From Gnetum montanum (Eukaryota; Streptophyta; Gnetopsida; Gnetales; Gnetaceae), in the NCBI GenBank assembly GCA_015680685.1, contig MNCI01023815.1, positions 75,558-139,557 of the forward strand: DNA of 64,000 nt. The letters are read 5' to 3'. This document shows positions 45,311 through 58,880 of this stretch, piece after piece. The notes beneath the pieces are model-generated. The model ran no database searches. It saw only the letters and a list, made by a program, of their open reading frames with translations, and was not told the origin of the DNA. The first letter of the stretch is position 1. Each line of letters opens with the position of its first letter. Both the position numbers and the translations under genes were made by a program.

Positions 45311-48300
45311 TTTGGGGCCATGTTAAATTGGGGAATTGGGGTATATGTTAAGACTAAGCCAACAATGGTTTTCTAGGTTTTTGCTTCTCATCTGGTGGGC
45401 TCTTTGTTTTGGGTTGTGGGTTGTGACATGGGTCATTTACACTTGCTTGGTGGTTTCTAGCATGCAGTGATGCCATTGTAAATTATTTCTATCTTTTTAA
45501 TAAATCTCAAAATTTTCTCAAAAAAAATTCTTATCAGTATATAATCTCCTTATTGGTTTGATGCAAGAATATTACATAGTATCAAATAAGATATTTAAAA
45601 GGATTTGGTGGACCAAAGTGATGCATAAAGCAAAATAGGTTTAACAAGTCTAGGTGAAGATCTTGATACAAGTTTGATGCCATGTTCAATGTGAATAAAG
45701 AAGATTTTTTAAGGAATGTCAAAACTCACAAGTTTTCTCATGGTATCTAGGGTTTTTAAAATTTAAAAAATCTTCCAAGGTTATGAAGATATTCGAAATG
45801 TTATCACATAGAACTCAAATTCTCTAAAATGAAACATTAGATAATCTTAAACCAAAAATCAAAAAACTCATAGCTCAAAGAAATAGAGAAATTTTTAGTC
45901 TAGATGAAAACTAGAACTTATGAATTCATGAAGAATTTCTTCATTGCAAGTTCTATTCCCATGGGCAATCCTCCAGTCCTACACTTCACATCGTTGTGTC
46001 GATGTAGCTACATTGAAGAGGGCTTATTATAGAGATGATGCCCTCTCTAACGTTGTGATGGTTGACAATGTAGTTGACCATGATCTAGCCTATGCAACTC
46101 TTCTTATAAAGATGATGCCCTCTTCAACTTATGTATCAACACAGACATTAGCAAAAGGAGCAAGGCACTCAAATGCTGGAGGTATAAGGGGGATTGATGA
46201 AGGTAAGGCAAGCATCTTGTAGTAGCATGCAAGCTATGGAGCCTAATATTTTGGAGGGGGGATGTCTTGCTTTGGCTAATTGCTTGCTAGATAAATTAAC
46301 TACAATGTGTCAATCCATGGCTAAGCAGGTGAGGAATGAAGAAAGAGTGAAATGACAATCCTACTGGGAGGCAATGTAGATGACTATTCAAAGGAAGAAA
46401 GATGCACAAAGGATGAAGGATCTACCATGCATGGAAAATCTATTCAAGTGTCACACGTTTGAGTACACTCAGATGATTAAAAAACATAGGTAGCATTGGA
46501 AGAGTTATGGGCTTCAAGGACTTTTGAGGATGAAAAGGGAGGTAAAGTAAGTTGCAGCTAGGACTACCATCCTGGATAAGATGCTAGAGCAAAAAAGAAT
46601 AAAGCAAGTGGTGGCCTCACATGTGTTGCAAGTTACAATGTCAAGCATCCAAGAAGGATTGATAGGATTCAGCCTAGCAAAGAAGATGAAAGATTAATTT
46701 CTATTTGGAGCCATGTTAATTTGGGGGATTGGGGCAAGCATTGAGGTTGAGTTGGCAATGGTTGTATGGGGTTTTTCTTGCCATCTAGTATGCTCTTTTT
46801 TTTATGTTACGGGTTGTGACACAAGGAATTTACACTTCCTTGGTGGTTTTTGGCATGTGTTGGTGTCGTTGTAAATTATTTTTATCTTTTTAATAAATTT
46901 CAAAATTTTCTAAAAAAAAGAGTATTATTGATATATAATTTCCTTGTTGGTTTGATGTAAGAATATTACATAGTATCAAATAAGATATTTAAAAAGATTT
47001 AGTGGACCAAAGTGATGCATAAAGCAATACAGGTTCAACTAACATGGGTGAAGACCTCGATATAGGTTTGATGCCATGTTCAATATGAATAACAAAGATT
47101 TCAGGGAATGTTAAAACTCCCAAGTTTTCTCATGGCATCCAAAGTTTTTAAAATTTTAAAAATCTTCCAAGGTGAAAAAGATATTCTAAATGTTATCACA
47201 TTGATCTTAGATTCTCAAAAACAAAACATTACATAACCCCAAACAAAAAATCAGAAAACTCATACCTTGGAGAAATGGAGACATTTTGAGTTTAGATGAA
47301 AACTAGAAATTTTGAATTCATGAAGAATTTCTTCATGGCAAGTTCTATTCCCATGGGCAATCTTCCAATCCTACACTTAGCATTTCCACATCGATGCAGC
47401 TACATTAAAGAGGGCTTCTTATAGGGATAATGCCTTCTCCAATGTTGCAATGGTTAGCAACGTGGTTGACCATAATCTAGCCTATGAAACCTATACAAAT
47501 TTTGGCATATATATGCAATTAAGAAAAGGAAGGTTAAACTTAAAACCTAAAAATTATTGTATATATAATGCTGCTAAAAACATAAAGGATGCATGCTAAC
47601 CAAGTTAATGCAAGAAAATCCCAACTGCATAATGTGTTGTAGACTGTGTCTGATTTTGTAGAAGTGTTTTTATATATCATTACTATTGAGGAGGCAACCA
47701 TGCTTCCATTTTCTTAATTTCTAGATCAATATCCATGGCCTCCATCTCAATATCCACTTGCACAACATCTTTCTTAACCTAGACATCTATGTCCATTTTG
47801 TCCATCTCCTTCTCTATCTCCATCTTCATATGTATTTCTATTTTTATTTCTATATCCATTTCCTCATACTCCATCATCTATTGCATCTCTGCATCTACCA
47901 TTTCCAAATCCTCCATCTACAGCATCATCATTTGAAACATTATCAAATAGAGTTGATTCATTTGAAAATTTGATTTCTTTTGCAAGCATAGTATTTTCTA
48001 TGTAGAATAATAAGAAAAAATAAAATGTAATAGATAAAGAGAAAGCAAAATAGCAACACACACAAAATTTACATGAAAACCCAAAATCGGGATGCAAACC
48101 ATAGGCAAAAGTAGAGAGTTAATTCATTAGATCAAAGATTGAAAGTGTACAACAAGGGAGTCATCCCCAAAAAGGGGACTGCTCTCAAAAAAGGGCAATG
48201 CAAAGGGTCTCTACATAAAAGAAAGAGAAAATAGCATCCCTTCAACTTTTGTAATGTTGGATCCTTCAACTTATGTATTAGCATAGACATCAGCACTAGG

Positions 48301-50119
48301 AGCATGGGACTCGGCTGCTTTAGGTGCAAGGGGGATTGATAGAGGCAGCATGTGGGTTGCAAAGCCTAATATTTTGAAGGGGGGTGGCTTGCTTCAATTG
48401 ACCACTCACCAAATAAACTAACTATGGCATGTTACTCTATGGCTAAGTAGGTGAGTAGCAAAGAAAGAGTGACATGGTCATCCAGCTGAGAGACAATACC
48501 AACAACAATTCAAAGGGAGGCAGATGCACAAATCATGAAGGATCTACAATGCATGGAAGATCTACATAGCCAAGTACACTTAGATGGTTGAAAAACATAG
48601 GTAGCGATGGGAGAGTTATAAGCTTTAAGGACTTCTATGGGTGGAAATGGGGGCATGGTAGGCTATGGCTGGGACTACTGCCTAGGATGAGATGCTATAG
48701 CAAACAAGAACAAAAGTGCACGGTAACCTCAGATGTGTCATGGGATGTGACATTGGGCATCTAGGAAGGATTGACAAAAGCCAACCTAGCAAAGTAGTGA
48801 AAGGTTAATTTTTGTTTGGGGCCACATTAATTTTTGGAATTGCGACGAACATGAGGGTTAAGCTGATGATGGTTGTTTTGGGTTTTGCTTACCATCTAAT
48901 GTACTCTTTGTTTTGGGTTGCAGGTTGTGACAAGAGGCATTTACACTTCCTTGGCACTTTATGGCATGTGTTGATGCCTTTGTCAATTATTTCTATATTT
49001 TTAATAAATCTCAAAATTTTCTCAAAAAAAAAATATTTTTATCAGTGTCTACTCTCCTTATTAATTTCATGCAAGAATATTACATAGTATCAAATAAGAT
49101 ATTTAAAAAAATTTGGTGGACTGAAGTGATGCATAAAGTGATATAGGTTCAAGGAGCCTAAGTGAAGACCTCAATAGAGGTTTGATGCCATGTTCAATGT
49201 GAATAATGAAGATTTTAGGGAATTTCAAAATTCCCAAGTTTTCTCACAGCATCTAGGGTTTTTAAAATTTGAAGAATATTCAAGGTGAAAAAGACATTCA
49301 AAATGTTATCACATCAATCTCAGATTCTTTAAAATGAAACATTAGATAACCTTAAACCAAAAATTGGAAAACTCATAGCTTGGAGAAATGGAGAAATTTT
49401 GAGTCTAAATGAAAACTAGAACTTTTGAATTCATGGAGAATTTCTTCATGGCAAGTTCTATCCCCATAGGCAATCTTCCAGTTCTACACTCCGCATTGCT
49501 GCATCAATGCAGTTGTGTTGAAGAGGAATTATTGTAAGAATGATGCCCTCTCCAATGTTGCGATGGTCAATGATGTGGTCAACCATCATCCAACCTATGC
49601 ACATTTTGGCATATATCTGCAATTAAGGAAAGGAAGTATAAACTTAAAAATTAAAAACAATTGTGTATATAATACTGCTAAAAACATAAATGATGCATGC
49701 TAACCAAGTTAATGCAAGAAAATCCCAACTACATGGTGTGTGGTAGACTGTATTTGATTTTGCAAAAGTGTTTCTATCCACCATTGCTACTAAGAAGGCA
49801 ATCATGCTTCCATTTTCTCCATTTCCAAATCAATATCCATGGCCTCTATCTCAGTATCCACCCGCACAACATCTTTCTCAAACTAGACATCTATGTCTAT
49901 TTCATCCATCTACTTCTCTATCTTCATCTTCATTTTTACTTCTATTTCCATGTCTATATCCATTTCCTCATACTCCATCATCTCCTGCATCTCTACATAT
50001 ACCATTTCTAAAGCCTCAATCTGCAACATCTTCATTTGGAACATTATCAAATAGAGCTAATGAATACAGTAATGACTCATTTTGACATTTGATTTCTTTT
50101 TCAAGTAGAGAATTTTTTG

Positions 50120-50395
50120 TGAAAAATAATAAGAACAAATGAAACGCAATAAGCAAATAGAAATCAAAACAACAACACACACAAAATTTACTTGGAAACC
50201 TAAAATTGAGATGAAAACCATGGGCAAAAGTAGAGGGTTGATTCATTAGATTATAGATTGAGAGTGTATAATAGGGGAATCATCCTTCAACTTCTGTAAC
50301 AATGGGCCCTTCAACTTTTATAATGAGCAATACTTTAACTTCTATAATGGATGGAACCAAAAATATAATTTTGGTCATCACATCATACTTTAACA
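50120..50395 (-). repeat. Copia LTR in array unit 4
   Basis: Starts TGAAAAATAATAAG after the array sequence and ends TTTAACA, followed by ATCTCCACCTTG, the complement of a polypurine tract. Equivalent but worn blocks occupy about 44450-44740 and 47995-48260. Confidence 0.6.
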
Positions 50396-51345
50396 ATCTC
50401 CACCTTGATGCAAATTCCCTTACAAGGAACAGATCTCTAATCTTCAATCAAAGGTCTCCATCTCTTGCACAACAAATAACAAAAGAACTCCATAAGAAAC
50501 ACCAACCAAGTCTTAGAAATTTGCAAACTTGGCAACAAGAAGTAACTTGATCATGTTATCATGAGTACTAGCTTTGTTGAAATTAACTCTCTTCTACTTC
50601 CCAAAAATGTAGTGCTCACAGAACTCTAATTTACTAATGTTGTGTCCATCAAGAAGTTCTTTCAACCAAATGGCTTCTTTGAAAACCTTAGTAATAGCCA
50701 TATACTTAGCAAAAACACCTTGAATTAAATAGAAGAACAACATTTCAATGATCAAAGTTCCTCGAGATGTAAGAGACATGAATTCAAAAGCCAACAGTCA
50801 TTGAATTCACAAGATATGCACAACATTGGCCATTGATTGCAAGAATGGAATGGGAGAGAATGCTCCTATGCATAGAAGGGAAGTTAGGGTTGGCAACATA
50901 TAGCTTGTTTGTGAATTGGGTGGGGGATGAAACCTGGTTTAGGGGCAAAAGGATAACAACAATCACAAAGATGGCACTAGAGGTGATTTTGGGGGTGTTG
51001 ATGAAAGGGGAACTTATTGCTCTAGTAATCTACTCCCACATGTTCACTATATAATTTTTTTGAGGTGCCATCCCATGAACTACTAGTAGTCAAATTCATA
51101 AAGAAAAACTAATGAGGGTTTGGCAAAGCATAGCTATTTTCATTGACCAGTATTTTGTTCAATGGAGGTCACTGCAAAGAATCATGGGAGTTCACTTTAT
51201 GTTCCTTTGATGCATCAGGCATGGTTTTGGATCAACACCCCTTAAAGTTTCCTTGACTCCCTCAAATAGAAAAGACCCAAAAGACATTCTGAGGTTATCC
51301 TGACTCTCCAAAGGGTAGGAAAAATAGAAATTCCACCACATGTAA
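50396..51345 (-). pseudogene. Copia RNase H fragment and unknown insert in unit 4
   Basis: 50594-50800 on the minus strand reads as the end of a Ty1/copia RNase H (KEAIWLKELLDGHNISK). 50805-51345 matches no other unit; its 74-codon open frame at 50833 has no recognised family. Confidence 0.6.
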
Positions 51346-53813
51346 GGATAGCGATGGCCCTAGTATATCAGCATAGATATCGACAACAAGAGTAGGGGAC
51401 TCAAATGTTGGAGATGCAAGGGGGATTGATGGAGGCATGGAAGGCATCTTGCAATAGCACAAGGGCTACAGAGCCTGACATTTCAAAGGGGGGGCAACCT
51501 ACTCTAGTTGACTGCTTATCAAATAAACTGAGTACAGCATGTCAATCTATAGTTGAGTAGCCGAGGAGTGAAGAAAGAGTAGCATGGAAGTCCTGTTGGG
51601 AGGTAATATAGGCAACAATTTAGGTGGAGGAAGATGCACAAAAGATGAAGGATATGCAACACATGAAAGATCTATTTAAGTGCCACAAACCTACGTACGC
51701 TTAGATTGTTGAAAAACATAGGCAGAAATGGGAGATCTATGGGCTTCAAGGACTTTTAGGGATGGAAAGGGGGGTGTAGTAGGCTATGGCTAGGACTACT
51801 AACTAGGATGAGATGTTGGAGCAAACAAGAACAAAGCACATGATGGCCTTGAACACATCATGGGTTGTGATGTCGGGCATCTAGGAAGGATCGACGAGAG
51901 CTTCCTTGGCAAAGGAGGTGAAAGGTTAATTTTTGTTTGGGGCCACATTAATTTGGGGGATTGAGATAGACATCAAGGCTAAGCTAGAAATGGTTGTTTG
52001 GGTTTTTGCTTGCCATGTGATGGGCTCTTTGCTTTGGGTTGCGGGCTATGACATAAGGTATTTACACTTCTTTCCCAATTTCTAGCATGCATTGATGCCA
52101 TTGTAAATTATTTCTATCTTTTTAATAAATCTTAAAATTTTCTCAAAAAAAAAGCTTTTTTTATCGATATATAATCTCCTTATTTGTTTCATGCAATAAT
52201 ATTACATAGTATCAAATAAGATATTTAAAAAGATTTGGTTGACCGAAGTGAAGCATAAAGCAATACAAGTTCAACAATCCTAGGTGAAGATCTTGATATA
52301 GGTTTGATGCCATGTTCAATGTGAGTAATGAAGATTTTAGGGAATGTTAAAACTCCCAAGTTTTCTCATAGCTTCTAGGGTTTTAAAAATTTAAAGAATT
52401 TTCTAAGGTCATGAAGATATTTGAAATTTTATCACATTGATCTCAGATTCTCTAAAATGAAACATTAGATAACCCTAAACCAAAAATCAAAAAACCCATT
52501 GCTCAAAGAAATGAAGAAATTTTGAGTTCAAAAGAAAACTAGAAATTTTGAATTCATGAAGAATTTTTTCATGGAAAGTTATATCTCCATTGGCAATCTG
52601 CTAGTCCTACACTTCGCGTCACTAAGTTGCTGCAACCATGTTGAAGAGGGCTTCTTATAGGGATGGTGCCCTCTTCAACACTGTGATGGTCAACAACATG
52701 GTTGACCATGATCTAGCCTATGCAACCTATGAACATTTTAACATATATTTGAAATTAGAAAAAGGAAGGTTAAACTAAAAATCTAAAAACTATTGTATAT
52801 ATAATACTGCTACAAACATAAAGGATGCATGCTAACCAAGTTAATGTAAGAAAATCCCAACTACATGGTATGTTGCAGACTATATCTGATTTTGCAGAAG
52901 TTTTTCTATCCAGCATTGCTCTTGAGGTAGTAATCATGCTTTCATTTCTCCATTTCCATATCAATATCCATGGCCTCCATCTCAGTATCCAACTACATAG
53001 CATCTTTCTCAAATTGGACATCTACGTCCATTTCATCCATCTCCTTCTCTATCTCCATCTTCATATGTATTTCTATTTCCATGTCTATATCCATTTCCTC
53101 ATACTCCATCATCTATTGCATCTCTGCATCTACCATTTCCAAAGCCTACATCTACAACATCTTCATTTGAAACATTATCAACTAGTGCTAATGAATCTAG
53201 TAGTGACTCCTTTCAACATTTGATTTCTTTTGCAAGTAGAGTATTTTTTGTGTAAAATAATAAGAAAAAATGAAACCTGATAGGCAAATAGAAATCAAAA
53301 CAGTAACACACATAGAATTTACATGGAAACCTAAAATTGGGATGAAAACGATGGGCAAAAGTAAAGAGTTAATTCATTGGATCATAGATTGAGAGTGTAC
53401 AATATGGGAGTCATTCCTAAAAAGGGAAGTTTTCTCATAAAAGGATGGTGCAAAGGGTGTTTACATAAAAGAGAGAGAAAATAGCGTTACTTTAAATTTT
53501 GACTCTTCAACTTTTGTAATGATGGATCCTTTAACTTCTAAAATGACCAATCTTTCAACTTCTATAATGGCCAAAACCAAAAATAGAATTCAAATCATCA
53601 CACCATACTTTAACAATCTACACCTTGACACAAATTTTGTTACAAAAAATACATCTCCAATCTTTGACAAAAGTTCTCCACCTCCTTCACAAAAAACAAC
53701 AAAAGAACTTAACAGGAAACACCAACCAAGTCCAAGAAATGCTCAAACTTGACAATAGGAAGTGACTTGGTCATGTTATTATGAGTACTAACTTTGCTAA
53801 AATTAATTTTCTT

Positions 53814-54038
53814 CTACTTTCCAAAAATGCAATGCTCACAGAACTCCAATTTACTAATGTTGTGTTCATCAAGAAGTCCCTTCAACCAAATGGCTTCTTT
53901 AAAAACCTTGGTAACAGCCATATACTCAGCAACAACACCTTGAATTAAATAGAAGAACAACATTTTAGTGATCAAAGTTCCTTGTGATGCAAGAGACATG
54001 AATTCAAAAGCAACAAATGTAACAACAGTCATCCCCAA
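53814..54038 (-). pseudogene. Copia RNase H fragment, first internal part
   Basis: FEFMSLASQGTLITKMLFF then EAIWLKGLLDEHNISK: the C-terminal part of Ty1/copia RNase H. No RT, integrase or gag remains between it and the primer site at 54404-54416. Confidence 0.7.
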
Positions 54039-54403
54039 GGTCTACACTCCATTTTCTACCATGATGCAAAGAAACTAAGAGCATGAAGGTGCCTAGAAAA
54101 CATCACCCATAACAAGCTTCCATCTTGAAAGCTCTATTTGCACAAATGTGAGAGAGTTTACCTTTGCTAAAAGCACAGATCTGCATGAGTCCACATTTTC
54201 AACAATGATAGTTATCAACAATAGAGCAATCAAATTTCCAATTCATGGAAACAACACGATGGCCATGATCTAGGCCCAAATCTCTCTAAAATTCCAACCC
54301 AACCTAGGCATGCCCTAACTTAGCCTACAATAGCAAAAATCTGGTGTTGCAATCCAAAAGTGGAATATCATATTTCACAATTGTCATCATCGAAATCAAA
54401 CTT

Positions 54404-54416
54404 GGCTTTGATACCA
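54404..54416 (-). other. Copia primer-binding site
   Basis: GGCTTTGATACCA; complement TGGTATCAAAGCC is one change from the initiator tRNA-Met site TGGTATCAGAGCC. A second site is at 55689-55701. Confidence 0.75.
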
Positions 54417-54848
54417 ATTGTAAAATAATAAGAAAAATGAAACCTGATAGGTAAATATAAATCAAAATAGGAACACACACACAAGTTACACGAAAATCCC
54501 AAATTAGGATGAAAAAAAAAAAGCAAAAGTAGAGAGTTAATTTATTAGATTAAAGACTTTCTATTGCATAAAATGGGAGAGCAAAAAAAGAATATATAAA
54601 TGAGAGTTTGATCGTTCAACTTCTGGTATAATGTAAAGGTTAATCCTTAAACTTTTATAATGGCTAACTCTTCAACTTATGTAACGATCAACCATTCAAC
54701 TTCTGTAATGGCCAAAACCAAAAATAGAATTCAGGTCATCACACCATACTTTAGCAATCTCCACCTTGATACAAATTCCATTATAAGGAATAGATCTCCA
54801 ATCACTGACAAAAGGTCTTTACCTCTTCTACAAAAACAACAAAAGAAC

Positions 54849-55250
54849 TCAACAAGAAATACTATCAAAGTCTAAGTAATGCTCAAACTTGGCAAGAAGA
54901 AGTGACTTGGTCATCATATTAGAAGGGTTATTATGAGTACTAACTTTTCTCACAAAAATATCACCATGAGCAATGATATCATGCATAAAATGATACTGCA
55001 CATCAATGTGCTTTGTCATTTCATGAAACATTTGATCTTTTGTGAAGAAAATAGCACTTTGACTATCACAATAAACTTTGGTAATTTGCAAATCTTCACT
55101 GAGTTTACCAAATACTTTGTTCAACCAAATGACTTCTTTAAAAGCCTCAATAATAACTATATACTCAATAGCAACACCATGAATCAAATAGAAGAACAAT
55201 ATTCTAGTGATCAAAGTTCCTTAAGATGTAGGAGATATGAATCAAAAAGC
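54849..55250 (-). pseudogene. Copia RNase H C-terminus, second internal part
   Basis: The best-kept pol fragment: EAFKEVIWLNKVF, then YCDSQSAIFFTKDQMFHEMT, KHIDVQYHFMHD and NPSNMMTKSL. These are the standard closing motifs of Ty1/copia RNase H, including the catalytic Asp of CDSQSA. Minus strand; it lies directly before the 3' LTR (54419-54756). Translation is open over 121 codons. Confidence 0.85.
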
Positions 55251-55964
55251 TACAAATAGAATTGTAACAACGACCATCCTCAAGATCTACACTCCATTTT
55301 CCACCATGATGCAAAGAAATTGAGAGTGTAAAGGTGCCTAGAAAACATCACCCACAATCAACTTCCATCTTGAAAGCTCTATTTTCGTAGATGTGAGGGA
55401 GTTCACCATCACTGAAATCACAGATCCACATGGGTACATGTGCAAATAACTCCTAGGCAAGTAAAACGCATCTACATTTTTAACAACAATGATAGCTATC
55501 AGCAACAGAGCAATCAAATGTCCAATTCATGAAAAAAAACATGGTGGCCATGATCTAGGCCCAAACCTCTTCAAAATTCCAACCCAACTCGAACCTGCCT
55601 TGACTTGGCTTGCAATAATGAATATCTAGTGTTGTGATCCAAAAGCAGAATATCGTATTTCAAAGTTGCCATTACCGAAATCAAACTTGGCTCTAATACC
55701 AATTATATAATAATAAGAAAAAATGAAACGTGATAGGTAAATAGAAATCAAAAGAATAACAGACATAGAATCTACATGGAAACCCTAAATCAGGGTGAAA
55801 ACTAGTGGAAGAAGTAGAGAGTTAATTCACTATATTAGAGACTGAGAGTGTACAATAGGAGAGTAATTCTTAAAAAGGGGAGTGCTACTAGAAAAGGAAA
55901 GTGCAAAGGGTATTTACATAAAAGGGAGACAAAATAGCATCCCTTCAACTTCTGGAATGGCTGA

Positions 55965-56638
55965 CCCTTCAACTTCTATAACAGCCAACACTTCAACTTC
56001 CACAATGACTGACCCTTTAACTTCTATAATGACCAACTCTTCAACTTCTATAACAACTAGAACCAAAAAATAGAATTTAGGCTATAACATCATACTCTAA
56101 CATTCTGTGGATGGTTGATTTTCTGGAGGCATACAAGCTCTTGGGAAGCTTTAAGCTACCTATATTTAAAGAATATCTGAGGAAGAAAAAGAATGTTAAT
56201 GAAAATTTACAACTAGAATCTAACATATAAATTACAAGAATTACCTATAGAATATTCTTACAAATTGTGCTCACTTCCACCTATATTAAATATTTGAACT
56301 CAACACTATAATGGCTGATCTTTCAACTTCTGTAATAACCGACCCTTTGACTTCTGTAACGGCTAACTCTTCAACTTCTATAATGGTCGAAACCAAAAAT
56401 AGAATTTGGCTCACCACACCATACTCTAACATTCTATGGATGGTTGATTTTCTTAAGGCATATAAGCTCTTGGGAAGCTTAGGCTACATGTATTTAAAGA
56501 ATATCTAAGGCAGAAAAAGAATGTTAACAAAAAATTACAACTAGAATCTGACATATAAATTATAGGCATTACTTGCAGAATCTGCTTGCAAATTATGCCC
56601 ACCTCCACCTATATTAAATATTTGAACTTAGCATAATT
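55965..56638. repeat. Tandem duplication of about 335 bp across the LTR end
   Basis: A block made of the LTR tail (TTCAACTTCTATAATGG-type repeats) plus flank GGATGGTTGATTTTCT occurs at about 55965-56308 and again at 56309-56638. The duplication happened after LTR insertion because it spans its edge. Confidence 0.65.
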
Positions 56639-58880
56639 TAGTATTAATATCCACTAAGAAGTTAACATATTCCAGCTGGGACTTGTTACAGGGCTAACTT
56701 TTAATATAGTTCCCTACATAAAACAAGTTCAGTTTTTCAAGTGTAGGTTCAATTCATTAATTCATTATAACAATGATACTCTAATCTATATGTTTATGCT
56801 TTGCCTTGATATATTCAGTTGGTACAACACTAGTTTTAAAGAATTAGATCACAGTTTTGAACCTCCTTTGAATGAAGTCAGCTTGCTCTGCTCATAACCA
56901 TTATGTAATTATAAATGTAAGTTAATAAACATATGATTATATATCATTCAAGTTATAGAGCTAGGTTTAAACACTTGGAATGCAAATTTAAATCATGTTT
57001 TATGTTCTTGGTACTTCGAAATAGATGACTATTATACAACATATAGGATCATCAATAGACATGTGCATAGATGAAGGTAACTATTGATGTCAAAGGACAT
57101 AGAGATGATATTTACATACTTTAGCATTCTTTTTGCTACTTGTCAGCTTACACCTTACAAAGAGTTACCTTGATCTTCTGGTTTTATTTAACTATTTTTG
57201 TTTACTTTAATTATGACATTTAATTAATCTTCAAAATTTTCATGCACATGAGATGTATATTCAACATGCCACAAATTTAAACGAAATTCAAGAAATAAGT
57301 AGCATCATTTCTATTACTATCAATCTTAACAGCATTTCTTGATCCCTTAGTACACTTCATCTGAATTACACCTTGCATTCTATGGTGGGATTGGTGGCAA
57401 CCTTATATCATATTTTCAAAAGTCTTATACTATATATATATATTAAGGATCATTGATGAACCATCAATAATATAGGTTGTGTTGACACATACGCATTAAT
57501 GTAGCCCCATCAATGTATCCTTGTCGATGCATTCTAGGATGCATTAATGCAGGTAGTCGATGCTAACACAGTCATTGACTATATAAATGCACATAATGCT
57601 CACATTTATGACACCTTTCATTCATAGCCTTAGCTCAAGTCTTGTGGTACCTGCAGTGTAGATTGAAGAGATTATACAACATTTTATTTAAGTGTATATA
57701 CCTACACATATTTTCATGACTGGTAATAAAATCAAGATTTCTTCTATCTATTGCTTAGACTAGTTTAGTTTTAATTTCTAGCAATTTACATGCAATTTAC
57801 TTTTATATTCCTAATTAATTAATATCATTATTCTTAAACATAATATATTAACGCTTGGTAATCCCAACAATGGATACTTGGTGCACCCAATAGTATATAC
57901 ATGATAATCCAATAGCATATTATAAGTTCAAGATGTGTATGACAAATGGGAATGGATACTCCATGTTAGGATAATTAGTTAATGAAGTAGTTAAATAATT
58001 TAATTATTAAATATTCATTGATTTAATCAGTTATTGAATACATAAAATTAATAAAAAATAAAAATAAAAATCTTATGCCTCAACCACACTTAACCATGCA
58101 CAGATAAATACAAGTGTGGATTGGAAAGATCATGACTTATAACTATACAATTCACCATTTAGGAATATTGGCCACTTAAGTAAATAAGTCCATGGAATTT
58201 GATTGAGTCATGTGTGAATGCTTGTAATTCATATGGTTGGACATAAGGACTATCTACCACTCATCATTGGTTTCATTTTCGAGGACTTAGTTTTTCTAAG
58301 TGCATTAAACATTATTAAATAGTGAATCCATATAAAATAATTGTAAGGAAAATATAACAAGTAATCTTTCATGTAAAGTAATAAAAATAAAATTATTTTA
58401 GGATACACTTTATACACATTACTAAGATAGCTTCATCTCACAGGAATGAATCCCCAATGTATGTTGATGATTCCAATCAACAGTAAGATAGAACCAAAAG
58501 GACTATTGGTGAGAAGCCTCAATAGTTGTGGGTAGTCTACACACATCTAGATTTCTACTATTTGAATTTTACCTTCATTCTTCATCCAAATAAGCAAGTA
58601 TGCTAGAGGGATATGGAGGGTAACATTTTGTTGCCTTCCAATTGATCAATTCCTATCATGCTTATGGCTAATCTCGTAAAGTTGGGAACTAAATCATTAA
58701 GTCCAGGGTATGAGGTAACAGATAGCACCTCTATGGACTATCAACCCTCAAAAGCATAGAAAAAATAATTAACACATGGAGGCACATCATGAAGTCTCCA
58801 AAGACAAAAGTATCTTGAAACCATTATTTCTACAATTGTAGAAAGAGGACCTTGATTTCTTTTTAAAGTTGTCTTAGTAT
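56639..58880. other. AT-rich stretch without a gene
   Basis: No supported coding frame. 57478-57869 has a TATATAAATGC box and an AATAAAATC signal and might be a worn solo LTR, but no duplicated target was found. Confidence 0.5.

Larger units (their letters stand above)
43065..53250 (+). repeat. Tandem array of five ~2.1-kb units
   Basis: The anchor AAGAATATTACATAGTATCA (with variants) recurs at about 43411, 45565, 46959, 49073 and 52195, spacings 2154, 1394, 2114 and 3122 bp. Each full unit has, in order: a segment ending in AATAAATCTCAAAATTTTCT and an A-run; the anchor; a frame with a Pro/Ser-rich end; a copia LTR-like block; and a Gln/Glu/Arg-rich frame. Unit 2 lacks the Pro/Ser frame's distal part and most of the LTR block. 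Unit 4 is longer because of copia RNase H sequence and unknown DNA at 50396-51345. Unit 5 runs into the copia chain at 53251. The anchor resembles an LTR end followed by a worn Met primer site, so a tandemly duplicated retroelement is possible. Confidence 0.8.
53251..56102 (-). mobile_element. Copia chain: LTR-internal-LTR-internal-LTR
   Basis: Three direct LTR copies, 53251-53615, 54419-54756 and 55704-56102, start TGTAAAATAATAAG (TATATAATAATAAG in the third) and end TAACA or TAGCA. On the minus strand the first and second are preceded by polypurine tract complements (ATCT[A/C]CACCTTG), and the second and third are followed by GGCTTTGATACCA or GGCTCTAATACCA, the complement of the initiator-Met primer site. 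The internal parts are only 0.8-0.95 kb, so these are deleted, non-autonomous copies sharing LTRs, a product of unequal recombination. Confidence 0.8.

Noticed and set aside
50833-51054. 74-codon open frame in array unit 4
   Set aside because: No family match, no homologue in other units, in unknown inserted DNA.
57478-57869. Possible solo LTR with TATATAAATGC and AATAAAATC
   Set aside because: TG...CA ends can be drawn, but flanking bases do not match and no second copy is in the window.
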